Positions 19,581 to 28,991 of a DNA stretch of 64,000 bases are shown here, in pieces. The stretch lies in contig NZ_SLUN01000029.1 in assembly GCF_004340685.1 (NCBI RefSeq), positions 1-64,000 of the forward strand. The letters run 5' to 3'. This DNA is from Hydrogenispora ethanolica. Its GTDB lineage: Bacteria; Bacillota; UBA4882; UBA8346. The first letter of the stretch is position 1. Each line of letters begins with the position of its first letter. The notes beneath the pieces are model-generated. The model had not been told where the DNA came from, searched no databases, and saw only the letters and a list, made by a program, of their open reading frames with translations. Position numbers and translations under genes: made by a program.

Positions 19581-19711
19581 TAAGCCATGTGATAAAGTCT
19601 CTTTCTAAACGATTAGACTGGCAAGAGGATTTCAAAACGACTTTATCACTTGCTTCTCTGAGCTTTTGTGTTCACCCTGGCCTTCGGACAGGGTTTATCA
19701 CAACGCTTTTA
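19581..19711. mobile_element. Small inverted-repeat element, copy M2
   Basis: A non-coding element of about 131 bases, nearly identical to the copy at 51797-51925. The ends are TAAGCCATGTGATAAAG and TTTATCACAACGCTTTTA, with TA-rich flanks (TTTA and TATAC). An internal hairpin ACCCTG/CAGGGT lies near one end. It sits between a gene and its terminator. Confidence 0.8.
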
Positions 19712-19782
19712 TACGGTATGCAACAACCTATCTTCAGCCGGAACGTTTTTGCATCGTCGGAAAAAGGGCCGTCTCTTCTTCT

Positions 19783-22700
19783 TCAGCCGTTTCGCAAGCC
19801 GAATCTCACCAAGGAGTAGCCGTCCCGCCAGAAGTTCTTCTTGTGCTCTTCCGCGGTTTCGGGAACCGTTCCAAATTTCTTCTCAGTCCAGCTCCATTGG
19901 CCGGTGAAGCTGCCGGGGCCCACGTTGTAAAGCTCGCCATCGATGTGATGATGGGGGCCCAGCAAATTGCGGTTGCCGGAAAACAGCTGCACCGCCAGTT
20001 GGTTGGGACCGGACACCGCAAAATCAGTGATGTCCACGGTATAGGGCGCCCAAAGCAGCGTCCGGACCGGGCGGCCATTGATGAAGACCTTGGCGACTAC
20101 CGCATCCGGCCGGTCCAGTTGCAAAACGATCCGCCGCCCGGGCTCCGGATCCAGTAAGATAGTTTGGGACAGCGTGACGGATCCGGCGAAGAAACAGAAG
20201 CCCTGGGTCGTTAGATCCCCGGTCGTTACTTGACGCGGCGGGGCGACGATGATGAACGGCCCATCGGTATGCAGTCCATTCCGGGCTGTGGCTTGGTAAG
20301 GGGTTTGGCTCGCTACCCCGAAATCCCCCACCAGATAAAGGCTTTCCAGTTCCACGTCATAAGTGAGCTTATTCCGTTCCGTTTCGTAGACGTCTTTCCC
20401 GAAAAGCACCTCATAGACCCGGGGATTTTGATAGAAATTCGTTTGGAGAAGGATCTCATTCCGGCCGGTCTGGACCAGGCCGCGCAAGTCGACTTTTTTG
20501 AAAGCGCTATCCTTCCACCAGCCGGCATCCTTATACTCAAGCGGCCGGCCATTAACGGCCATCTCAAACAGCCAGGGCGTTTCGAGGACCAAAAACAGTG
20601 TTTCCAGGCGAGCCGGGTCCAACGCCATGTCAAAGACGAACTTCAATTGCACCCGGCAACCCCGCTGCAAGTTTAAGAGCAGATCCATCAGCTTGATCAC
20701 TGGCAGTGGCCCCTGCCACGGGCCTTCATCAATCCGGTAGCTGCATTCATCCAGCGTCAAAGCATTCCAATCCATGGCGGTGACGTGCCATTGCGCTCCG
20801 GGGGTTACTACCGTCGCCCAGGGATCCGGCCGCCCTTGTTTGGCGCGGGCTTGGGTTCCTTCCTCCAGGATCAGGAGATGGGATTGCATGGGCAGGAATT
20901 GCAACCGCATTGCTACGCCGGCAGCGGTATCTTCATAAGCGACCGGTTCCGGCTGGCCGCTCTCCAATGCCAGCCGCCGCATGGCGCCCCGGCCGTGAAT
21001 GGTAACCGTGGCGTCATAGGTTTGATGCTGGTCGTGATTGACCAGGAAAAACAGCTGCGCCGTGCCCAAGTCCATCTGCCGGTAACTGATGGCGGAGATC
21101 TCGCCCTGATGATCGGAGATGCTGATGGCGATCAACTTCCGGTCCGCCAGGAACTGGTAGAGCCGTCCTCGATCCCGTTCCGCGTGAATTACCCGCTCGC
21201 TCAATCGTTGCAGCCGCGCGTCAACCCGGCCGCCACAGAGCCGCGGCAAACCGCCGACGCTGATCACCGGGCCACCCCGGTCCAACCACTGCTCCAGCAG
21301 ATCCACGGTTTGCTCATCCAGCGAGAGCAGGGATGGCAGAACCACGGCTTGATAAACGCATGCCCCGACCGCCAGGCCGGATTCACTAATCTTGCCATGC
21401 CTGGCCAGCAAGGTCTCGTCGCCATAATGGTAATCCACGTGCAGCCCGGCCAGCGTCCGGGAGGCCCAGGCCAGATCTTCGTCCAGTTTACGGAGCGCCG
21501 CGTTGTCCGTCCCATCATAAGCGATCCAGGCGCTATGCATCGGATGGATCAAGAGCAGCTTGACCGCGCTTTTCCCCTCGGCGAGCAACATGCCCAGCCG
21601 GGCGAAATAATCATTGAACGCCTTATACTCGCCCCACCAGGGCTGCTGGATGAAAAGCGACGGCGGATAATCCCTTTTGCGCAGGCCGCGCAGGCTATAT
21701 CCCTCCAGGTGCTGGCAGATCAGGTTAATCCCATTGACGTATTGCCACTCGGCGATCCATTTTAATTCCTCGAAACTGACGTTCCAGCCGCACAGCGCGA
21801 ACATTTCGGAGATGACGAAGCGCTTGCCCAATTGGGCCGCGGCCGAACCCGCCTGTTTCGGGGTGACCGGATCGGCGCCGATCCGGCGGCCCAGCCAATC
21901 GATGCCCGGGATATGCATATACTCATAAAACGGCATGCTGCCGGCGGTCGCCCCCATTTGTGAAAAGAGGCTGTCTTCCTGCATCACGTGCCCGGTCAGT
22001 TGGCAGTGATGCTTTTCGCACCACTCATAAACTTGTTTTCCATAAGACGTCACATACAACTCGCTGATCAGGGACCAAAAGTGATAACGGGCGCTGGCAT
22101 AATCCGGAACCTCGCGAAATAGCGCCGGGAGGATCTGCTTCACGTCATAACGGTAACGCTTGTAAAATTCCGTTTCCAGCACGGTAGACCAGGGAATGCA
22201 ACCCTGTTTGAACTGGGGTTCATCGGTGAAGAAACCCGGCATCGTCCGGCCGAACTCATTTTGAAAGTGGCGGAAATACGTTTCATGGGTGCAGTCGAGG
22301 AAGGCCTTTACCACCTCCGGGTTGAGAATATCGCTATAATATGGGTTGATCTTCTCCCGGACCGTCAGGATCCGCTCCGCCGGGCCCAGGCGAGGCACCT
22401 CTCCCGGCTGCAGCATCGCAACAGCCCCGCTGGCGGGATCCCAGCGATAGTTCCCCAGGCAATCCTGGGGGAGGGAGCCGGCGGGGTCTGTCTCCTCCAG
22501 CTCCAGCCACCGCAGATGGTAAGCCTCGCCCAGGCCGGTGACCAGCCCGCCGGCGAAGCCGCTCGGCCAACCGTTCTCATCGTAACACCAGGCCGCCATC
22601 CCCTGCCGCCCGGCCTCGGCGATGCCCGCCTCGATACAGTCCAGCCACTCGTCGCTCAGGTATTCGGTTTGCAAGCCGCCGCGCGCATGCATAAAGAATC

Positions 22701-22842
22701 CGCCCAAGCCGGCCTTTTTCATCTCCTGAATCTGCCGCCGCAAGACAGCGGCGTCCAGCCGATCGTTCCAGGACCAAAACGGCACGCCCCGGTAGGCTTG
22801 GGGCGGATCCGGGATCAGCTCCATAAGGGTGATGATATCCAT
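19783..22842 (-). CDS. Glycoside hydrolase, GH106 (alpha-L-rhamnosidase)-like
   Basis: The 1019-residue protein begins with the barrel-type opening seen in GH106-like enzymes (YRGVPFWSWNDRLD, then GLGGFFMHARGGLQTEYLSDEW and WCYDENGWPSGFAGG). The C-terminal third is beta-rich, including a sugar-binding jelly-roll-like part (RIVLQLDRPDAVVAKVFINGRPVRTLLW). There is no signal peptide, so it should act in the cytosol on imported oligosaccharides. It is the last gene of an operon with a binding protein, two permeases and a DapA-family enzyme. The start ATG has AAAGGAG. Rhamnoside cleavage is inferred from family resemblance; the exact substrate is not visible. Confidence 0.7.
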   Translation of the reverse strand: MDIITLMELIPDPPQAYRGVPFWSWNDRLDAAVLRRQIQEMKKAGLGGFFMHARGGLQTEYLSDEWLDCIEAGIAEAGRQGMAAWCYDENGWPSGFAGGLVTGLGEAYHLRWLELEETDPAGSLPQDCLGNYRWDPASGAVAMLQPGEVPRLGPAERILTVREKINPYYSDILNPEVVKAFLDCTHETYFRHFQNEFGRTMPGFFTDEPQFKQGCIPWSTVLETEFYKRYRYDVKQILPALFREVPDYASARYHFWSLISELYVTSYGKQVYEWCEKHHCQLTGHVMQEDSLFSQMGATAGSMPFYEYMHIPGIDWLGRRIGADPVTPKQAGSAAAQLGKRFVISEMFALCGWNVSFEELKWIAEWQYVNGINLICQHLEGYSLRGLRKRDYPPSLFIQQPWWGEYKAFNDYFARLGMLLAEGKSAVKLLLIHPMHSAWIAYDGTDNAALRKLDEDLAWASRTLAGLHVDYHYGDETLLARHGKISESGLAVGACVYQAVVLPSLLSLDEQTVDLLEQWLDRGGPVISVGGLPRLCGGRVDARLQRLSERVIHAERDRGRLYQFLADRKLIAISISDHQGEISAISYRQMDLGTAQLFFLVNHDQHQTYDATVTIHGRGAMRRLALESGQPEPVAYEDTAAGVAMRLQFLPMQSHLLILEEGTQARAKQGRPDPWATVVTPGAQWHVTAMDWNALTLDECSYRIDEGPWQGPLPVIKLMDLLLNLQRGCRVQLKFVFDMALDPARLETLFLVLETPWLFEMAVNGRPLEYKDAGWWKDSAFKKVDLRGLVQTGRNEILLQTNFYQNPRVYEVLFGKDVYETERNKLTYDVELESLYLVGDFGVASQTPYQATARNGLHTDGPFIIVAPPRQVTTGDLTTQGFCFFAGSVTLSQTILLDPEPGRRIVLQLDRPDAVVAKVFINGRPVRTLLWAPYTVDITDFAVSGPNQLAVQLFSGNRNLLGPHHHIDGELYNVGPGSFTGQWSWTEKKFGTVPETAEEHKKNFWRDGYSLVRFGLRNG

Positions 22843-22875
22843 GGTTCTCTCCTTTCAGGCTTTTGGGGCGCTGTT

Positions 22876-23805
22876 TCAAAGGTCTTTGATGGCTATCTCA
22901 TTGGCCTTGAATCTCCGGTAGAGCGCCGCCAGTTGCTCGACCTCCAGCCGCTCGGCCGGACTGAATTGCCGGGCGTCCCGCGCCCGGCAATGAATGGCGA
23001 TGGGCAGCCCTTCCCGTTGCAAGTAGTATTTGGCATTGACCGGATAGGCCTGCCGTTCCACCAAGGAGGCCGCGCCGATGAAGTTTTGTACCGTTGCGGC
23101 CGCGGCCGGATTGTGAGCCCAGTTCGCGACCAGCCATCCGTACAGATCCGGAAAGAAGTTGGACATCACGCCGCTATAACCGGATATGCCCGATTGCAGG
23201 CTTGACAATAGCGTCGCCGAGTTGGCGTTAAAGATCTTCAAACGGGTGCCGCGGACCGCCGCCAACTTCTCCCGCATCTGCCGGAGATCGCAGCTGGTGT
23301 CCTTCAGAAACAGGAACCTGCCGGTCGCCGCGCACCACGTTAAAAGCTCCGGCGAGAGCAGCCGCTTATAAGGGTACGGCGCTTCATAGATCCCGAACTG
23401 CAGATCCGGGAACCGGTTTAAAATCCGTTCCGCGTTCTCCCGCCACACCGCATCGGGTTCATCGGCCCGGGCCAGGCGGTTGCTGAGGACGACAAAAGCG
23501 TCGATTCCGGCGGCGGCGATCTGGCGGATCTCCTCGCTCTGTTCCGCCAGCGAATCCGCGATCTGCCCCGCGGCAATCACCGGGATCCGGCCCTTGACCG
23601 TTTGGGTTACCACGCGGGCCAGTTTTACGCGCTCGGCCAGGCTCAAATGAAACATCTCGCTGGATTGGCAGACCGCAAAGAGGCCGGTCGCCTTCTTCCC
23701 GATATACCATTCGATTAACTGCTCCAAACCGTCCCAATCCAGTTGGCCGTTTTCAGTGAAAGGGGTGAGCATCGTCGGCCAGACCCCGTTCGGAATGATT
23801 TCCAT
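22876..23805 (-). CDS. Dihydrodipicolinate synthase/N-acetylneuraminate lyase family protein
   Basis: This 309-residue class I aldolase-type TIM barrel keeps the Schiff-base lysine in FLFLKDTSCD near residue 168 and the tyrosine in GIYEAPYP. The usual TTGE loop reads ATGLFAVCQSSE, which separates it from true DapA. Such variants in sugar loci usually cleave or form keto-deoxy-sugar acids. It lies between ABC permease genes and a glycosidase, so a role in breakdown of an imported sugar or sugar acid is likely; lysine biosynthesis is unlikely. The ATG has GGGAGG upstream. Confidence 0.85.
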   Translation of the reverse strand: MEIIPNGVWPTMLTPFTENGQLDWDGLEQLIEWYIGKKATGLFAVCQSSEMFHLSLAERVKLARVVTQTVKGRIPVIAAGQIADSLAEQSEEIRQIAAAGIDAFVVLSNRLARADEPDAVWRENAERILNRFPDLQFGIYEAPYPYKRLLSPELLTWCAATGRFLFLKDTSCDLRQMREKLAAVRGTRLKIFNANSATLLSSLQSGISGYSGVMSNFFPDLYGWLVANWAHNPAAAATVQNFIGAASLVERQAYPVNAKYYLQREGLPIAIHCRARDARQFSPAERLEVEQLAALYRRFKANEIAIKDL

Positions 23806-23843
23806 CGTTTCCTCCCAATCATTTGAATTGTCGTTGCAGCCGG

Positions 23844-24680
23844 TTATCCTTTCACGCCGCCGATGACCAACCCGCTAATGAAGTATTTTTGCAGGGCCGC
23901 ATAGGCAATCAGCAATGGAATAGTACATAAGTAGCAAGCGGCGAATAATACGTTCCATTGGGTCGGATTCTCGACGTCGCCCATGAATCCCAGCATGGCC
24001 AGGGTCAACGGTTTTTTGACCTGCTCGGTGATGAAGAGCATCGGCATGAAAAAGTCGTTCCAGATGGCCACGCCCTGGGTGAAAACAATGGCCAGGGTCG
24101 CCGGGAGCAGTAGCGGCAGAATCACATTCCAATACCGGGAGAATAGACCGGCCCCGTCCATTAGGGCCGCTTCCTCCAAGGCCACCGGAATACTGCCCCT
24201 GATGAACTGGGTATAGAGGAAAATGCTGAACGGCATGGAACCGGAGACATACATCAGGATCGGCGCCAGCCGCGAATGGTTCAGCTGGATGGTTTTAAAG
24301 ACCTTATAGATCGGAATGATCGCGATCTGCGCCGAGACGATGATTCCGGCCAGGAAGAACAAGGCCAGAAACCGGCTCAGCCTGGTATCCAGCCTGGACA
24401 GCGGATAGGCGGCCATCGACGCCACGATGATGATCGTAAGCACCGCCGTGGTCGTGATCAGGACACTGTTACAAAAAGCGCTCACGAAACCGATCTTTTG
24501 AAAGGCGATCGCCAGGCTTTGGAAACTCATCTCCTGAAATAGCAGAAACGGCGATTTCATGTTATCCGGCGAGCGCAGGGCATTGGATAAGGTGATCAAC
24601 AGCGGCGACAGGCTCAGCAGCAGATAGGCGAGGATGGCCGCGTTCAAGGTCAGGTTTTTGCCGCGATTCATGGTTTTCAT
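23844..24680 (-). CDS. Carbohydrate ABC transporter permease, MalG/CUT1 type
   Basis: The 278-residue protein has six hydrophobic segments and the EAA loop (VALEEAALMDGAGLFSRYWNVILPLLLP), which contacts the ATPase. Its ATG overlaps the stop of the preceding permease (ATGA). It forms the membrane channel of a CUT1 importer with the MalF-type partner and the binding protein. No ATPase gene is in the operon; a shared MsmK-type ATPase encoded elsewhere is the usual solution in Bacillota. Confidence 0.92.
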   Translation of the reverse strand: MKTMNRGKNLTLNAAILAYLLLSLSPLLITLSNALRSPDNMKSPFLLFQEMSFQSLAIAFQKIGFVSAFCNSVLITTTAVLTIIIVASMAAYPLSRLDTRLSRFLALFFLAGIIVSAQIAIIPIYKVFKTIQLNHSRLAPILMYVSGSMPFSIFLYTQFIRGSIPVALEEAALMDGAGLFSRYWNVILPLLLPATLAIVFTQGVAIWNDFFMPMLFITEQVKKPLTLAMLGFMGDVENPTQWNVLFAACYLCTIPLLIAYAALQKYFISGLVIGGVKG

Positions 24681-25561
24681 GCTGCCACCTCTTTGCGCCG
24701 GAGGTAAGTGACGAACAGCGCCGTCAGGACGAAGATCAACAGGAAGGCAACCACCGCGATGGCGGCGGCCTTGCCGAACAGATTGTCGCCGAAGGCGGTC
24801 TGATACACGCTGAACATCAGGGTCTGCGAGGCGCCGCCCGGCCCGCCGCCGGTCAACAGATAAATGTAGTCAAACGCTTTCATCCCGTTAATCAAGCCCA
24901 GCACCAGATTGATGGTGATCGCCGGCGCCATCAAGGGCAACTTGATCCGGCAGACCATGTTCCACCAATTACAGCCGTCGATCAGCCCCGCCTCCAGCAA
25001 CTCGGCGGAGACATTCTTCAAGCCGGCAATATAAATGATGGCATAGGTACCAATGGTCTTCCAGGACTCCACGAAGGCCACGGCCAGCAAGGAAGTATGC
25101 GGATTGCCCAGGAAATTGGGGTCCATATTATGGAGGCCCGCCAGCTCCAGGAGCTTAGCGATAAATCCGTAATTGGGCATATAGACGTAACCCCAGACAA
25201 ACCCGATCACGATGGAACTGTATAATGTCGGTAGATAAAACGCAGTCCGGTAGAATCCCACCCATTTCAATTTTTCATCGAGGATCAGGGCGATGGCGAT
25301 GGCCACCAGATTGCCGTAGGCAATGGAAAAGGCCGCATAAAGAAAGGTATTTTTCAAAATATTGCTTAACGTGCCGTCGGCGGTTAAAAATTCGAAGTTT
25401 TTCAGGCCGATAAACTTGAGATGATTCCCGATGCCGTTCCAATTGGTTACGCTGTAACCAAAGGTCATCAACACCGGAACAACCCAGAACATGAGGTATA
25501 ATAGCAGCGCCGGCAGTAAGAAAAACAGCAGCGACTTTCTGAATACATTGGAATATCCCAT
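24677..25561 (-). CDS. Carbohydrate ABC transporter permease, MalF/CUT1 type
   Basis: This 294-residue protein has six hydrophobic segments and an EAA loop (AELLEAGLIDGCNWWNMVCRIKLP). It pairs with the downstream MalG-type permease, which it overlaps by four bases. A stem-loop with a T-run lies in the gap between the binding-protein gene and this gene and probably lowers permease expression relative to the binding protein. The start has GGGAGG. Confidence 0.92.
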   Translation of the reverse strand: MGYSNVFRKSLLFFLLPALLLYLMFWVVPVLMTFGYSVTNWNGIGNHLKFIGLKNFEFLTADGTLSNILKNTFLYAAFSIAYGNLVAIAIALILDEKLKWVGFYRTAFYLPTLYSSIVIGFVWGYVYMPNYGFIAKLLELAGLHNMDPNFLGNPHTSLLAVAFVESWKTIGTYAIIYIAGLKNVSAELLEAGLIDGCNWWNMVCRIKLPLMAPAITINLVLGLINGMKAFDYIYLLTGGGPGGASQTLMFSVYQTAFGDNLFGKAAAIAVVAFLLIFVLTALFVTYLRRKEVAA

Positions 25562-25580
25562 GACTGCCTCCCGAGCGATA

Positions 25581-25624
25581 AAACTGGGGGAGCCGGGCCA
25601 TGCCGCTCAGCTCCCCGTTTTCAA
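25581..25624 (-). terminator. Stem-loop with T-run between binding-protein and permease genes
   Basis: On the minus strand CGGGGAGC and GCTCCCC form the stem, with an inner GC-rich part, followed by AGTTTTATC. Partial terminators at this position commonly give excess binding protein in ABC importer operons. Confidence 0.6.
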
Positions 25625-25648
25625 TGATCTGTTGGTCCGTTCCCGCGG

Positions 25649-26938
25649 TTACGGGTTATTCATCTGAATCTCGCGCAGCTTCCGTTCGGTCGCCGCGGCG
25701 ACCTCCTCCACGCTAATGGAACCGATCAGGCACTCCTGAAACTTCATGCACAGTGTGGTGGCGACTCCATCGGGCCAGTAGGCGTTGCAGAAATAATGCG
25801 TCTTGTTGTGTTTGTACAGGCCCAGATAATTGCCGAACAAAGGATCCTTCGATATGCCGCCGAAATTGGGCGGCGCGGGGGTCATCGACTGTTTGAAGGC
25901 TTTGTTCAAGGGAGTGCCGTCCCGATATAAGTAGTTCAAAACCTTAAACACGCTGGCTTTGTTTTTGGTAAAGCGGTTGACGACAAAACCGGAATCGATC
26001 GAAAACGGCAGGTATAACGGTTTACCCGGCTCATTGGTGGGCAACGCGAACATGCCCCGCTCGAAATCGGCCGCGCCCTTTTTGGTTAAACTCAATAGGT
26101 CCCAGGTACCGTCGAAGATCATCGCCGCCTTGCCGTCGTTGAATAACTGAAAAGCCTGTTCTCCGCCGATGCCGAGGCTGTTTTTGATGATATAGCCTTT
26201 ATCGTAGAGCGTTTTCATCTTGGATAACATATTGATCCACTTGGCATCGGTGAATTTCGCCTTTCCGGAGATGAGCTTGGCGTCGTAATCCGGATCATCG
26301 CTATACAGGAGGGAGGCCGCCGCATTATAGAGCATATATTGGATCCTCGCCCAGTCCTTATCCGAGGCGACAATGGGAACCATTCCGGCGGCCTTCAGCT
26401 TTTCGCAGGCAGCCAGGAAAGCCGGCCAGTCCGTTGGGATCTTGGCGATCTTCGCCTTTTTGAACATCTCTTTATTGTAAAAAGTCCCTAAGAATGTGGT
26501 GCCCCGGGGAATGGCATACACTTTGCCATGGACTGTGAAGCCCTTCAGCAGATCCGGCTTCATCTTCTTGAGAAACGGCAACGCCCGGCGGTCCGAGCTG
26601 AGATCCATAAAGTAATCGGCGCCCACCATCTGTTCGGTCAAGCCGAAAGCCCACCAGGTAAAGACATCGGGGCCCTCGCCCGCCGCCAGCCGGGACTTGA
26701 TGGTGTTTTTATACTGGTCGGTGGGCAAGGTATCGACCGTGAGCGTAATCTCGGGAAACTTCTCCTTGACTAACTGCGGCAGGATGTCCAGATAAAAATC
26801 CTGCTGATCCGTTTTAGGCCTTGAAGTAAACATAAACGACAAGGTCACCGGCTGCGCCTTGGCTGCGCCGAAGATCACCAGGGGAAATGCCGAGCCGAAC
26901 GTCAGCAGAATCAAGAAAACCGCAATCCATCGCTTCAT
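25649..26938 (-). CDS. Extracellular sugar-binding protein of a CUT1 ABC importer
   Basis: The 429-residue protein has an export signal (MKRWIAVFLILLTFGSAFPLVIFGAAKA) without a lipobox cysteine, then the family-1 solute-binding fold (LAAGEGPDVFTWWAFGL, GKVYAIPRGTTFLGTFYNKEMF, GKAAMIFDGTWDL). It would capture an oligosaccharide outside the membrane for the two permeases. In a Gram-positive cell an anchor is expected, so retention may be by the uncleaved signal, or the cell may have an outer envelope. Divergent orientation to a YesM/YesN-type pair suggests that pair controls it. Confidence 0.9.
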   Translation of the reverse strand: MKRWIAVFLILLTFGSAFPLVIFGAAKAQPVTLSFMFTSRPKTDQQDFYLDILPQLVKEKFPEITLTVDTLPTDQYKNTIKSRLAAGEGPDVFTWWAFGLTEQMVGADYFMDLSSDRRALPFLKKMKPDLLKGFTVHGKVYAIPRGTTFLGTFYNKEMFKKAKIAKIPTDWPAFLAACEKLKAAGMVPIVASDKDWARIQYMLYNAAASLLYSDDPDYDAKLISGKAKFTDAKWINMLSKMKTLYDKGYIIKNSLGIGGEQAFQLFNDGKAAMIFDGTWDLLSLTKKGAADFERGMFALPTNEPGKPLYLPFSIDSGFVVNRFTKNKASVFKVLNYLYRDGTPLNKAFKQSMTPAPPNFGGISKDPLFGNYLGLYKHNKTHYFCNAYWPDGVATTLCMKFQECLIGSISVEEVAAATERKLREIQMNNP

Positions 26939-27074
26939 TTTTTTACCTCCTCGATTTAGGCCGTCTGTTTGCTCCCAGCGCTGTGGTTTCGACCTTTATA
27001 TCTTGATTATAATACTTGGGAACTGTACAAAGTTTGGGGATAATTATATACTATTTTTAGGTGTGTCAATAACA

Positions 27075-28919
27075 ATGTCATTAAATCCAGGTGACAAATT
27101 GCAACGGTTTTTTAATGTCAAAAAACGGCTCTTTACGATGCTGCTGCTCACTTCGATCGTGCCGATCCTGATCATCACGCTGGTGGCGATCCGCAATTAC
27201 AGCACGCTTTTGGATGATGCGATTCTCTCATTTACCTCCACGTTGATGAATAACTACAAGGATGGCATGGATGATACGCTGGCCGAGATCCGGCGGGTCA
27301 GCCTGACCTTGATCTTTCAACAGACTTCCGCCGAAAATAACGTGTTGTCGGTTTTGCGAAAACAGTCGCTCCCCGACACGCGGCCCAATGATTACGAAGT
27401 GCTGACCGAGACCCGCAAGATCAACCTCACCATCGAAAGTTTCCTGTATAGCCACAAATATATCAACGGCATCTATTTCTTCGCCAACAACGGCACGGTC
27501 TTCTCGGCCTCCAAAGGCTATGAGATCCGCTATGATTACCGCCCGGAAGAGTCGGACTGGTATCATCGGACCATCGCCGCCAAAGGCAAGTTGATCGCCA
27601 GTGACGTCAAGGTGCATGATTTCCTGTTGACATCCGAGCCCACCATCTTTTTTACCACGATGATCTTCGATCCCGATACCACCAAACCCTTGGGCGTGTT
27701 GCTCATCGATTGCAATCTTGGTATTTTCAACAATATCACCCGCAATCCGGCGCCCAACAAAGCGACCGTCTTTTTGTTGGACGGGCAGGGCAGGCTGATC
27801 TATCATTCCGCCAAAACTTCGGTCAATCAACGCTTGGGCCTCCGCTTGCCGCGGCGGATCGCGGGCCGCCAAGACGGTATCTTTCTGGACCGGGCCCGGG
27901 AAAAATACGTCCTCTTTAAAACGTTGTCCGAGCGGGACTGGAAGATCGTGGCCGAGTTCCCCATCGCGGAATTACGTTACAAATTCAAGCCGACCATCGG
28001 CTTTACCATCTTCTTCATTGCCATTGGCATCGTGTTGTCATTCACCGCCGCCATGCTGTTTTCGGATTATTTCGCCAAGCCCATCGTCCAACTGGCGGAC
28101 TTGATGAAAACCTCCCACGATACGCAGAACCTGACCGTCAACGTCCAATATCGTAAGCGCCGTGATGAGATCGGCACGCTGTATCGCTATTTCGAATCAC
28201 TGATCGAACGGATCAACAATTTGATCAAAGACAAATACCAGACCCAATTGATTGTCATGGACGCCGAGATGAAGGCGCTGGAGTCGCAGATCAATTCCCA
28301 TTTCTTATACAATACCCTGGAATCCATCAATAGCATCGCGGAGATCGAAGGCATCGAGAAAATCGCCGTGATGACCAAGGCGCTCGGCGACATGTTTCGC
28401 TACAGCATCAAAACCGACAGCGAACTGGTGACTTTGGCGGAGGAATTAAAACATATCCGGGATTACCTGCTCATCCAAAAGATCCGTTATGACGATAAGT
28501 TCCGGCTGGATCTGGAGATTGAACCAGCTCTTTTGGACACGAAGATCCTGAAGCTCATTCTGCAGCCGCTGGTCGAAAATGCCATCTGTCACGGTCTTGA
28601 AACGAAAAAGAGCCCAGGGGAACTGAAGATCAGTGCTTATCGGGAGGAACAGCGGCTGGTCTTCCTGATCAGCGACAGCGGCGTCGGCATCGACCCGCAA
28701 CAATTGGCCACGATCAACCGCGATTTACGGGAGAAACCCGAGTTTGAAGGATTAGGGCGGCGCAATAAGCGCGGCATCGGAATCGCCAATGTGAACGCCA
28801 GAATCCAATTGTATTACGGCCCGGACTATGGCCTAACCCTGACCAGCGGACTGGGCCAAGGCACTTGCATCCGAGTCGTCGTCCCCGAACTGGTTCCGGG
28901 GTCCGCTCAAGCCTCATAG
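27075..28919 (+). CDS. Sensor histidine kinase, YesM type
   Basis: The predicted 614-residue protein has a first membrane helix (MLLLTSIVPILIITLVAI), an extracytoplasmic sensor region of about 250 residues, and a second helix near 315 (FTIFFIAIGIVLSFTAAMLF). A HAMP linker follows, then the His_kinase domain with phospho-His in INSHFLYNTLE (the family normally has INPHFLYNTL). The ATPase part has LVENAICHGLE, SDSGVGID and GIGIANV. It is paired with the AraC-type response regulator downstream. I take ATG 27075 rather than the longest frame because residues before it have no signal-like features; the ribosome binding site is weak. It probably senses the carbohydrate handled by the divergent operon. 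Confidence 0.9.
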   Translation: MSLNPGDKLQRFFNVKKRLFTMLLLTSIVPILIITLVAIRNYSTLLDDAILSFTSTLMNNYKDGMDDTLAEIRRVSLTLIFQQTSAENNVLSVLRKQSLPDTRPNDYEVLTETRKINLTIESFLYSHKYINGIYFFANNGTVFSASKGYEIRYDYRPEESDWYHRTIAAKGKLIASDVKVHDFLLTSEPTIFFTTMIFDPDTTKPLGVLLIDCNLGIFNNITRNPAPNKATVFLLDGQGRLIYHSAKTSVNQRLGLRLPRRIAGRQDGIFLDRAREKYVLFKTLSERDWKIVAEFPIAELRYKFKPTIGFTIFFIAIGIVLSFTAAMLFSDYFAKPIVQLADLMKTSHDTQNLTVNVQYRKRRDEIGTLYRYFESLIERINNLIKDKYQTQLIVMDAEMKALESQINSHFLYNTLESINSIAEIEGIEKIAVMTKALGDMFRYSIKTDSELVTLAEELKHIRDYLLIQKIRYDDKFRLDLEIEPALLDTKILKLILQPLVENAICHGLETKKSPGELKISAYREEQRLVFLISDSGVGIDPQQLATINRDLREKPEFEGLGRRNKRGIGIANVNARIQLYYGPDYGLTLTSGLGQGTCIRVVVPELVPGSAQAS

Positions 28920-28991
28920 GTCAAGACTGAGCCAATCATCACCGGGAAGATTTTATTTCCACCACTCGGCATGAAACAGGAGGAAGGGCAA

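Noticed and set aside
22334-22570. Frames antisense or out of phase within the glycosidase gene
   Set aside because: They are shadows of a GC-rich third codon position in the long real gene.
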